Notes under the pieces: model-generated
Seen by the model: only the letters and a program-made list of their open reading frames with translations
Told to the model about the DNA's origin: nothing
Database searches by the model: none
NCBI RefSeq assembly: GCF_902686445.1
Contig: NC_062214.1
Span: forward strand, 41,921,454-41,985,453
DNA: 64,000 bases
Direction of reading: 5' to 3'
From: Sciurus carolinensis
Lineage: Eukaryota > Chordata > Mammalia > Rodentia > Sciuridae
Part shown: positions 56,044 through 64,000 of the stretch, piece after piece
Position numbering within the stretch: the stretch's first letter is position 1
Layout: every line of letters begins with the position of its first letter
Program-made: the position numbers and the translations under genes

Positions 56044-56133
56044 CTTCCTTCCTCCTTCCTTCCTTTCTTCTCCTCCTCCTCCTCTTCCTCCTCCTCCTCC
56101 TCCTTCTTCTTCTTCTTCTTTTTCTCCTCCTCC

Positions 56134-56165
<32 letters not shown>

Positions 56166-56256
56166 CTCCTCCTCCTCCTCCTCCTCCTTCTCCTCCTCCT
56201 CCTCCTCTTCCTCCTCCTCCTCCTCCTTCTTCTTCTTCTTCTTTTTCTCCTCCTCC

Positions 56257-56288
<32 letters not shown>

Positions 56289-56398
56289 CTCCTCCTCCTC
56301 CTCCTCCTCCTTCTCCTCCTCCTCCTCCTCCTCCTTCTTCTTCTTCTTCTTCTTCTTCTTCTTCTTCTTCTTCTTCTTCTTCTTCTTCTTCTTCTTCT

Positions 56399-56473
<75 letters not shown>

Positions 56474-56524
56474 CCTCTCCTCCCTCTCCCCCCTCTCTTC
56501 CTCCTCTCTGTCTCTTTCTCCCTC
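56044..56524. repeat. Giant polypyrimidine tract (421 nt without a purine)
   Basis: Positions 56044-56464 contain only C and T on the plus strand, and single G residues at 56465 and 56510 are the only breaks up to 56524. It is built of TCC, CTT and finally CT units. It lies where MT-type MaLRs have a short pyrimidine-rich stretch. Mirror-symmetric R·Y tracts of this kind can form triplex DNA. Frames through it are simple Ser/Phe, Leu or Glu/Gly strings and are not genes. Confidence 0.95.
56104..56349. repeat. 123-bp higher-order repeat, two units
   Basis: The mixed TTC/TTT/TCC pattern starting at 56104 repeats from 56227 with a period of 123 bp. The two units agree through the CCTTCTCC landmark before the second runs into the CTT array. 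This indicates duplication of a block rather than simple slippage. Confidence 0.85.
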
Positions 56525-56675
56525 AGGAGGATTGCACCTTCCTGGTGCAATATCCCGATCTACTCTTCTCCTCCATATATTTCCACCATGATGCTCTGTC
56601 TCATCTCAGGCCCAAAGCAATGGACCCAGTGTATGGTATTCTGTTACAGCAGCAAACACTATGGAATAAGACACA
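56525..56675 (+). mobile_element. MaLR (MT-like) LTR, 3' part
   Basis: TTTCCACCATGATGCTCTGT-CTCATCTCAGGCCCAAAGCAATGGACCCAGTG, then CAGCAAACACTATGGAATAAGACAC. These are the 3' blocks of the MaLR begun at 55321. Confidence 0.8.
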
Positions 56676-56780
56676 GAGCAATTAAACAACTTGTCCAAGG
56701 TCATACCACTAATGAGTAGAAGAATGGGATTTGGCCCCAAATATACCTGTCTATTCCTGCTATAGCACACTGCCTTATAA
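56676..56780 (-). mobile_element. MIR SINE fragment
   Basis: AACAACTTGTCCAAGGTCATACCACTAATGAGTAGAAGAATGGGATTTGG is reverse-complement MIR. Confidence 0.75.
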
Positions 56781-56948
56781 AATTTGAGGAACTAATTTGC
56801 CATGAAGATGGTAGACAGCCATGGCTTTGTGAACACAAACAGAATCTGCAAGTCATTTCTTACTAATTTTCCAAGTTTTTTCTTAATTTTTTACCCTTTC
56901 CCTGAACACATGTTCACTGAATACTAAGCAAGAATATAAAAGAATCAT

Positions 56949-56963
56949 AAAGATAGCAATCAG
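56949..56963. repeat. Left target-site copy (15 bp)
   Basis: AAAGATAGCAATCAG, identical to 57425-57439. It is preceded by AT, so the nick site AT|AAAG is close to the L1 endonuclease preference TT|AAAA. Confidence 0.9.
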
Positions 56964-57424
56964 GATTTACTTTGTAATATTTGTCAAAAGTCAATTAATT
57001 ATACAACTCCAAGTCTATTCCTGAATTTTATTTGTTCCATCAATGTATTTGTCTAAATTTAATTCAGCATCACACTGTCTTATTTATTGTATCTTTATGG
57101 GAAATCTTGAAATTAGATCATGTAAGTTTTTCAACCTTGTTCTTTATTCTATTCTAGGTGCCTTAATTTCCATGTAAATGTTAGAAGTGACTTGTCAATT
57201 CAACATTAACTAAAAAATTCATGCCAGAATTTTTAATTAGGATCGTATTGAATGTATGCAACAATTTAAGTCAAGTTGACATTTTTACAATGTGGGTATT
57301 TGTGTCATGTATTTTTGCCAAATTCACTATAAACTCAGTGGTTATTTTTTAAATTTTCAAATGATTTTCAGAAAATCAATTAATCATAAAGATTTTTCTA
57401 TTTACTTCTTTCCCATCAAAAAAA
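56964..57424 (+). pseudogene. Retrocopy of an RNA carrying L1 sequence in antisense
   Basis: A perfect 15-bp target duplication and an A run of about 11 nt at the right end (57417-57427, overlapping the second copy) show a plus-oriented retroposed molecule. Its content is L1 ORF2 in reverse complement (for example TTTATTGTATCTTTATGGGA-AATCTTGAAATTAGATCATGTAAG and GGTGCCTTAATTTCCATGTAAATG), ending without an L1 3' UTR. A CATAAA hexamer lies about 30 bp before the A run. The parent was probably a polyadenylated transcript containing an antisense L1 piece. Confidence 0.65.
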
Positions 57425-57439
57425 AAAGATAGCAATCAG
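57425..57439. repeat. Right target-site copy (15 bp)
   Basis: AAAGATAGCAATCAG, second copy of the duplication flanking the retrocopy. Confidence 0.9.
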
Positions 57440-57479
57440 AATAGTACATTTATAAGTTATTTAGTCCCTTCCATGTGTT

Positions 57480-57504
57480 TGTTGTTGTTGTTGTTGTTGT
57501 TGTT
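57480..57504. repeat. (GTT)8 microsatellite
   Basis: Pure GTT run at the edge of an L1 tail; it may derive from the reversed A-rich tail. Confidence 0.9.
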
Positions 57505-57660
57505 CTTATGGTGCATTACCTACACAATAGTGGGATTCATTATTCCATATTCAAGCATGCACGTAATATAATTTGCTCAATCTCTTCCAGAGCCTTCCCT
57601 TTCCCCTTCCTCCTCTCTCTCCCTGATCCATTTGTTCTACTCTACTGATCTCCCTTCTGT
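57505..57660 (-). mobile_element. L1 3' UTR tail, copy 1 of tandem pair
   Basis: TTATGGTGCATTACCTACAC-AATAGTGGGATTCATT, then TAATATAATTTGCTCAATCT and a C/T-rich block to about 57660. It aligns with 57692-57960. Confidence 0.6.
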
Positions 57661-57691
57661 TATGATTACTACTATTATTATTATTATTATT

Positions 57692-57960
57692 TTAATTAGT
57701 GCATCATAATTACATATATGTGGATTCATTGTAGTATATTTGTACCAGGACAGCATAATTTGGTATATTCCATTCCACAGTGCTTCCCTATACTCTCCCC
57801 TCCTCCTGCCCTCTTGATCCCCTTGCTCTATTGTTCTCTCTTCCATTTTCATGAGATTTCCTTTAATTTCCCAGTTCTTAAAGGGCATTTTTTTTCTACC
57901 TGTTTCATTTACAGCAGAGTTTGGTTGCTGTCCTAAAAGTGATGCATACATAGTTGCCCA
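57692..57960 (-). mobile_element. L1 3' UTR tail, copy 2 of tandem pair
   Basis: After an ATT run (57674-57691): TTAGTGCATCATAATTACAT, GGATTCATTGTAGTATATTT, GCATAATTTGGTATATTCCA and a TCCCCTCCTCCTGCCCTCTTG block. Old L1 3' UTR in reverse. Confidence 0.6.
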
Positions 57961-57984
57961 ATTATGGTAAATGCAATTCATATT

Positions 57985-58468
57985 TGTTATCATTTGGATC
58001 TGGAATGCTCCCCAAAAGCTCATGTATTGAAGTCATGTTCCCCAGCACAGCAAGTTTCAGGGATGGGTCCTTAAGGCAGTGATTAGATCATGAGGGCTAT
58101 AGCCTTATCAGTGGATTAATCCATCAAGTGGATGATTGATCAGTGGATGGATTAATCCACTGACAACTGGATTATTTGGAGGTAGGACCTGGTTGGAGGA
58201 TGTAGGTCACGAGGGCCATGCCCTGGAAAAGTTTAATCTTGCTCCTGGCCCCTTTAGCTCCCTCTCTCTGCTTCCTGGCTGCCATAAGCTGAGCAGCTTT
58301 CCTCCACCATGCTCTTCTGCTGCGATGTTCTACCTCATCTCAAGCCCAGAGCAATGGAGCTGGCCAACCACAGTCTGAGTCCTCTGAAACCTTGAGCCAA
58401 AATATGTCTTTCTCCCTCTAAGTTGTTCTTGCTAGATATTTTGGTCATAGAGACAAAAAGTTAACACA
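57985..58468 (+). mobile_element. MaLR (MT-like) LTR
   Basis: GTTATCATTTGGATCTGGAA-TGCTCCCCAAAAGCTCATGTATTGAAG, AGTGATTAGATCATGAGGGC, CTCTGCTTCCTGGCTGCCAT, CACCATGCTCTTCTGCTGCG-ATGTTCTACCTCATCTC and AGATATTTTGGTCATAGAGA-CAAAAAGTTAACACA: a complete MaLR LTR. It contains an unusual inverted duplication at 58109-58162. Confidence 0.9.
58109..58162. repeat. 17-bp perfect inverted repeat inside an LTR
   Basis: CAGTGGATTAATCCATC (58109-58125) and GATGGATTAATCCACTG (58146-58162) are exact reverse complements separated by 20 bp. Each arm contains the palindrome GGATTAATCC, which carries GGATTA in both directions, an OTX/PITX/CRX-type homeodomain motif. The sibling LTR at 39432-39684 has only one such block. 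Confidence 0.9.
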
Positions 58469-59809
58469 ATATTATCATCACAATACATGCAAATGTTGTT
58501 CTGGGAGCCTTCCCTTTTTCCCTGCAGAGCCACTGCCCACTCCTCTCCACTCTGCTGTCACCTGGTAGAACTAACAAAACCTTACATGCCTTACAAGAAA
58601 GCATGGAATTCAAAGGTCAATAGGTTCAAGTTTTTCCAATCATGCAGTGGTAATAACTCTGAAATTGATTTTCCAAAGCAGTCAAAATTAAACAATTTAG
58701 ATGATTGAGAAAACATCTCTTGGATACCTATAAGAAAAAGAAAATTCCTTGTTTCATATTATAATAAAAATGCGTTTGAAATGTTATAGGAAAGTGTGAC
58801 CAAGGAGAGATGAAACTGTATTTTTAGATTCCCCCTAACAGAAGCACATGTTAAAATGTCATATTTTAAAAGTTCTGGAGATAAAAAGTAAGACTGGGTG
58901 CTTAAAAGTACAAAATGGGTATTTTTAGCTGTGGAAATGTATAATGGAAAAAACAGGTAGGAGGGAATTGATTAGGTAGGCAGAAAAAGAGCAAATATCC
59001 AAGTAAATACATTACATTTGCTCAGGCAGAGCTAGGGGGAAAGAAGAGGAATTAGAAGGTAAAGCAAAATAAAATCATTTTCAACAAGTTCTATAGATTT
59101 TTGCCAAAAGAGAAAAGAATGTATTTTGGGAGTGATGGTGACCCCTAAAATGCCCTTCCTTTTTTAATATAAATTTTACCCACACCGAAGGCTCAGTTCC
59201 ATATCTTTCTTCAATTGGTTGACACAGTCTTAGACAACTAATCTCTTTGGGATTCGCTTTTCCCTATCATTCATAATAATGTTCCACTTCTTAGGTGTAG
59301 GTTTGCACCTTGAGGCCTCTTTGGTTTGCCCTCCAGCCCCTCTCGCAGACACAACCCTGTTTGCTCATTGATAGTTCATATGCCTGTCATGCTGCACCTG
59401 ACCTGATCCAATTCTTCCAGCAGAAATATCCTCGCCACCCTCTCCTCTCATCCACCTGTCTTTCTTCCACTGGTTATTAAAGATGAACCAATGGCACCTT
59501 GAACAGTATGACACCCTGATCAGCTTTATTCACACAACTCCCATGACCTGCCAGGTGCTTTTCAGCATAGAGATTACCACATGGAATCTAAATTACCTTG
59601 TTTCCTGGTTGCTCTTATCCAATAAGCTGAAATTTATGAAGGGCATTGAGCTATATTTTGTCATCCTTGTCCATCCAGAGCTTGACTGGGACACTTAAGA
59701 TGGTAGGAAGATCCCTGTCAAACTAAATCAAATTGAACATATTAAATGTGCTATTTGGATCAATATATTTCTAAAGTCTTCCTTGGCTTCCTAGTTTTCA
59801 AATCCTATG
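58469..59809. other. Unique sequence
   Basis: No gene or nameable repeat. Confidence 0.4.
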
Positions 59810-59940
59810 TCCCAGGGGGGTTTGAACATCATCCCCAGATGCCTTTACAAGCAGTAAAGTAAGGCTCTAAAAGGCCAAGAGCACATTACATCCACAGACT
59901 AGTAACTTAGCAACACTCAAACCAGAACTCTTTTGAATGA
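59810..59940 (-). mobile_element. MIR SINE fragment, diverged
   Basis: CCCAGATGCCTTTACAAGCA, AGTAAGGCTCTAAAAGGCCA, CTAGTAACTTAGCAACACTC-AAACCAGAACTC resembles reverse-complement MIR. Confidence 0.45.
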
Positions 59941-61539
59941 GACTTAGTATTTCATACAGGGGGGATTAATTTTTGTGGATGATCATTTATTTTATTGCTA
60001 TGGTAGACTAAATCACCTACTGTGTACTTTTCAGATGTCCCAGACTGGCAGAGGGTCCTGGAGTAGGTTCCCAGAAAACTGGGTTACCTATGATACAATG
60101 TCACATCTTTAAGATTCGGCAGGCAGTTCAGGAAGGGAACAGACTGGGCACAGCAATCAGATGAATTTACTGTGGGTAGCTGGCGATTTGTTACATTTAG
60201 CATTCTCTGATGTACAATGTCTTTGATTGCTAGCACTGTCGTTTCAGGTTTGACATCTTTCTATGGAGAACATCTGTGGCATGCAGCAACTCTCTTCATA
60301 CCGGCAGAAAAAAGCAGACAAGACACTGCTAATTTTTTTTTATTCAGATGATACAGTGACATATACGGTAACAGTTATACTGCATCTGGGCTTGAATTAT
60401 CTTTCAACTTTGACAATTACTGGTTTCTCATCATGTTGCTTTCTCTTGGTTTTTCTAATTCCACACCTTTGTGTCTACCTGGATGTTCACCTGGTTGTTC
60501 AAGGCTCTGCATTAAACCAAAATGATGACTATTTCTTTTGCATTTCTTTGAAGGACATGGCCTTTTAAATATGGCTCTCAGCCAAGCAGGAAAACAAGGG
60601 TCAGCAAACTATCCTTCCCCCAGTCATCCCTGTTCTTCTGCAAATGTACAAATGTCCTCCTTTTGATATTCCCTGTCATTATCTTCATCTCAAAACCTAC
60701 CATAGTCTTCAGGATGTTCCAAGCTATCCCATAAGGGAAGGAAGATTTGTCAAAAAAGCATCTCCACACCAAAATGTGGGAATTTTATGTTTTAATTCCT
60801 CCCTTTGCACTCCTACACAATGGCATTCACTTGTGTGGTTTACTCTTTACCAGGAGTGACATCAAATGAATCCCCGTGGAAAGAATTTCAATGGCATTAA
60901 TGATGGATTAGAAGCTCTTTTACATACCTACAAATAACTGTGGCCCCACCTTTTCCCACAGTGCCTGGTTGATGACAAAGCCTTGCACTGGTGTCTAAAT
61001 GTTAGTTTTATAATGGGCTAAGTTGATGTGAGACCCTGGACATGATGATTTACAGCTCTGGCTAGAGTTTTCTCAAGTATAAGAGAAGGTCTACTAAATG
61101 GTATCCACATTGTGCACAGTTATAAAATGCTGCATTGTAGTGAATGATGATGTCTAGGATGTGCTGAAAAGTTTCCCACACCTTGACATAGAGATGGCAG
61201 CAAAGCTAATAAGGCACCTCACTCTAGAGATATAGTATCATGAAGGCATCCTACTTGTTTTCCATTAAGTGAAGTGCAAATATGACAAAATACAAATAAC
61301 AAACAACACAGGATGTGGACCTCATTGTGTATAGTCATTTCCCCCCATTTTGGTTTAGATTGTTTTCAGTGTTACTCAGTTTAGTCCATACTTTACTGAT
61401 TACTTGGCAGGCTGATCCTAAAAGAAAACAGAATCTCCCTAGAAGTTTGGTTTCTGTTGATATTTATTTCAGTTTTTAGGACATGGGCCAGATCACACTG
61501 TACACTGCCTTTTTTTATAGCCATGTAGCATATTGGAAG
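59941..61539. other. Unique sequence
   Basis: A plus-strand frame of 101 codons (60263-60568) has a hydrophobic middle but no recognisable family, start context or neighbouring exon. I treat it as chance. Confidence 0.4.
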
Positions 61540-61745
61540 GTGTGTGGCAGATTAAATAATGACAATTCATTCTCTTCCCATGAGGACCCTGGTGTCCAGC
61601 TCGTACCAGAGAGTGATGAAGCAGGAACTAACTATTGAAGCCCTTATTAAATGTCTAATTGTCAAAATCATGTGCAAAATAAAGTGTTGGGTTTAACAGT
61701 TGAGTATGGGGTAGTTTGTAATGCAGAAATAGGTATGGCAATGAG
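61540..61745 (+). mobile_element. Possible MLT1-type LTR
   Basis: GGCAGATTAAATAATGACAA, CCATGAGGACCCTGGTGTCC and, near the end, GCAAAATAAAGTGTTGGGTT with GGGTAGTTTGTAATGCAGAAATAGG resemble the MLT1 pattern with its poly(A) signal and 'GTTACGCAGCAATAG' ending. Confidence 0.5.
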
Positions 61746-62342
61746 CCATCAGAACTCTGAGAAAGGAGACAGTTATCCTTTTGATGCAAAAATGATGCCA
61801 TCAACAGCCAGCCTTGTACCTCAAAGCCTCTTTCACTCGGAATCAACAGGATGTTGTTCCTTCATAAAGTCAAATATTTGTTTCTGCTAATGAAGTCATA
61901 GAGGCTCACCATTATCAATCATTCGGAAGAGTTTAATGGATCTAAAATCCCCAGGTGGTGTGTGTTTGGAAAGAAAATGTGGGTAACCTCTTCTGCTTGA
62001 TTTTGCAAAAGCATGAATCAGCAAATCATCACTTCATTTGAAAACAGGATTTGAGGTGTCAGACGTCATCAATACGGCATCCCAGATGGGCCTAGGCAAC
62101 CCACTATCCTAAGGCACTCTGTGATGTACTGACTGATCGGCCATGCACAACCTCTCTGCTGGACTTTGCTCTGCGGTTCAAGAAACTTCAACCAGCTTGA
62201 ACCTTTTCTCTATCTGTCTTTACAGTGCTTTCTAGGATGTTTTTAACTCTCCACTCAGTTGGCAGAGGGGAAAGTTTTAAGGGATTTCAAAATTTTTAAT
62301 TAATTAGCTTTCTCTGCTTTTTTGTATTTTTTTAAACTAATA
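61746..62342. other. Unique sequence, possibly conserved
   Basis: Repeat-free. Contains a CRE-like AGACGTCATC at 62061-62070. Low-confidence regulatory candidate only. Confidence 0.35.
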
Positions 62343-62976
62343 GAATTTTTTTTTTTTTTTTTGGTATACTCTACAGTTTGTAGGGCAAAAATTGAGTTAA
62401 AAATACAGAGTTCCTCCACGTAAACCTCAACCCATCCCAATTTTCCCTATTTTTAATATCCTGAATGAGTGTGGTACATGTGTTATCCTTGATGAACCAA
62501 TGTGGATGCATTATTATTAACCAAAGTCCAGAACTTACATTAGGTCTCACTTTTTGTGGTGTACATTCTGTGACTTCTGATAAATATATAGTGACATGAA
62601 TCCACTATTACAGAGTCATACAGGCTTAGATTTATGGAATTATTACAAAAAGAGTTCCAGTATGCCTATGCGCAATTTTCCTTATTACAAACATCTTCCA
62701 TTATTAAAGATTATTTGTCACAATTAATGAACAAATGTTGCTATTTTTTATCTAAATTCTACTCTGTATTCATATTTCTTTACTTTTTACCTAGTGTCCT
62801 TTATCTTTTTTTTCAGGATGCCACGTTACACACAGTCTTCATGTGTCCTTTGGGTCCTCTTGGCTGACGGTTTCCAGGATTTTTTCTTGGTTTTGATCTT
62901 GAAAATTTTTAGGCATTTTTTAAAGTATCCTTCTCTGGAGATTTTTCTGATGTAATTTTCATCATTAAACTAGACT
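62343..62976 (-). mobile_element. Old L1 3' region, left part
   Basis: A T run (62347-62362) followed by TTGATGAACCAATGTGGATG-CATTATTATTAACCAAAGTCCAGAACTTACATTAGG, ACATTCTGTGACTTCTGATA-AATATATAGTGACATG and, farther right, TTTTTACCTAGTGTCCTTTA. These are reverse-complement old L1 3' region blocks. A B1-dID SINE splits it at about 62977. Confidence 0.75.
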
Positions 62977-63189
62977 AAGAGGGTATGGTGACAAATGCCT
63001 GTAATCCCAGGGCTTGGGAGGCTGAGGCAGGAGGATCTCGAGTTCAAAGCCAGCCTCAGCAAAAGTGAGGTGCTAAGCAACTCAGTGAGACCCTGTCTCT
63101 AAATAAAATACAAAATAGGGCTGGGGATGTGGCTCAGTGGCAGAGTGCCCCTGAGTTAAATCCCCAGTACCCCACACTACCCTCCCCAC
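62977..63189 (+). mobile_element. B1-dID (MEN-like) SINE, best preserved
   Basis: GGGTATGGTGACAAATGCCT, GTAATCCCAGGGCTTGGGAG, GAGGATCTCGAGTTCAAAGC, a TCTCTAAATAAAATACAAAA linker, GGGCTGGGGATGTGGCTCAG and GAGTTAAATCCCC. It has full dimer structure with few deletions. AAACTAGACT (62967-62976) and AAAATAGACT (63190-63199) flank it and differ at one base. Confidence 0.95.
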
Positions 63190-63575
63190 AAAATAGACTG
63201 ATATGTTTATTTTGGAGGAAAGCCACAAAGGCAGAGACAGTCTTACACTATCAAGCATAGATACTATCAATGTGATTTATCATTATTGATTTTACTTGAT
63301 CATCTGACTCAAGATGATAACTTTGTCAAGTACTTCCTCTGTAAACCTACCTGTTTGTTGTTGTTGTTGTTGTTTTTTCTGCCTATCCATATTATACACT
63401 TCAGGAGAAAGTCAGTATCCACAGTCCACACTAAAGGAATGGGGAATGGTGCTCTAACTTATTAAGTTTGCACAAATTATACAGAATTCTTCTGCATAGG
63501 AAATTTGCTTATTCTCCTCCATTTGTTTATTCAATCATTTACTTACATCCATATGGATCAATGAGTAATTATTTT
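63190..63575 (-). mobile_element. Old L1 3' region, right part
   Basis: Resumes after the SINE: CTATCAATGTGATTTATCATTATTGATTTTACTTGATCATCTG, AAAGTCAGTATCCACAGTCC-ACACTAAAGGAATGGGGAAT and ACAGAATTCTTCTGCATAGG-AAATTTGC. Same element as 62343-62976. A TTG run lies at 63352-63373. Confidence 0.75.
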
Positions 63576-63639
63576 ATCCCCAGTTCCTTTCCTTTTGCTT
63601 ATCTAAAACTTCATACACCTATAATGAGAAACACATTCA

Positions 63640-64000
63640 CATTAGAAATATCAAGTTTTCAAATCCACAAGCATGGACTTTGATTTTTTTTATCATTGTT
63701 TTTCAATTTTCTGTATATGAATCTCATATAAATGTTGTTACATCAAGTGTTCCTTTTCTGGGGATGCTATTATGTATAGTATTATTTTTAAAAATTTTAA
63801 ATGCTGATTACTTGTTGTTGGTATGTAGGAGAGTAACTGATTTTTATGTATTACATTTTATTATCACTATTATTATATATATTATCCTGATATCCTGAAA
63901 CCTTGCTGCACTCATGTATTAGTTTCAAGAATTTTCTTTCATTGATTCTTCAAGGATTTTCAATATAGATAATCATGTCATTTATAAATCAAGTCAGTTT
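63640..64000 (-). mobile_element. L1 ORF2 fragment, running off the window
   Basis: TTGGTATGTAGGAGAGTAAC-TGATTTTTATG, GATATCCTGAAACCTTGCTG and TATAGATAATCATGTCATTT-ATAAATCAAGTCAG are the reverse complement of L1 ORF2 just downstream of the reverse-transcriptase active site. It probably continues beyond position 64000. Its relation to the L1 3' region on its left is unclear because the ORF2 C-terminus is missing between them. Confidence 0.7.

Noticed and set aside
55948..56685. Long frames (about 187-228 codons) on both strands through the pyrimidine tract
   Set aside because: They translate to simple Ser/Phe, Leu or Glu/Gly/Arg strings because the DNA is a microsatellite. There is no gene-like composition or domain.
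1..64000. Mitochondrial insertion, bacterial or viral contamination, or a prokaryote-type operon
   Set aside because: Nothing resembles mitochondrial rRNA, tRNA clusters or compact coding. The whole window is dense in mammalian interspersed repeats.

Overview
This window reads as mammalian nuclear DNA from a rodent of the squirrel family (Sciuridae, for example a ground squirrel or marmot). The main clue is the SINE content. Eight elements are dimers with a B1/7SL-like left half joined to an ID (tRNA-like) right half, the B1-dID or 'MEN-like' structure known from squirrels, and there are also free ID elements. MaLR LTRs of rodent MT type and repeated L1 tails support a rodent. The species and chromosome cannot be read from the window.

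I find no protein-coding gene, exon with convincing splice sites, structural RNA gene or CpG-island promoter. The open frames are short and scattered. The longest lie in a polypyrimidine microsatellite, and the best with real homology are decayed L1 ORF2 ends. The window looks like intergenic sequence or the inside of a very large intron.

Layout: 0-5 kb has two opposed L1 3' ends (690-1600 plus, 3945-4737 minus). 5-15 kb mixes MaLR and ERVL LTRs, B1-dID SINEs and old MIR/L2. 15-20 kb has an L1 tail interrupted by a polyadenylated retrocopy, a CT microsatellite and a diverged 88-bp direct repeat. 20-29 kb has MIR/L2, a target site used by two retroelements, and a twin-primed L1. 29-35 kb has an ERVL remnant, two MER5-like hAT elements, an L1 reverse-transcriptase fossil and LTRs. 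35-39 kb has B1-dID SINEs, including one split by a class II LTR with a perfect 6-bp target duplication. 39-52 kb is mostly unique sequence with an ID element and MLT1 LTRs. 52-58.5 kb is a dense nest: an old L1 cut by two LTRs, a MaLR carrying a 421-nt pure pyrimidine tract and an ERV-like LTR, a retrocopy of antisense L1, and L1 tails. 58.5-64 kb is unique sequence, then minus-strand L1 with a B1-dID insertion.

The interest here is insertion history rather than gene function: nested insertions dated by target-site duplications, two unusual retrocopies, LTR-borne homeodomain motifs and a triplex-prone tract. I found no new multi-gene system. Family names come from remembered consensus features, not from a database search, and boundaries without stated duplications are approximate to about 10-30 bp.
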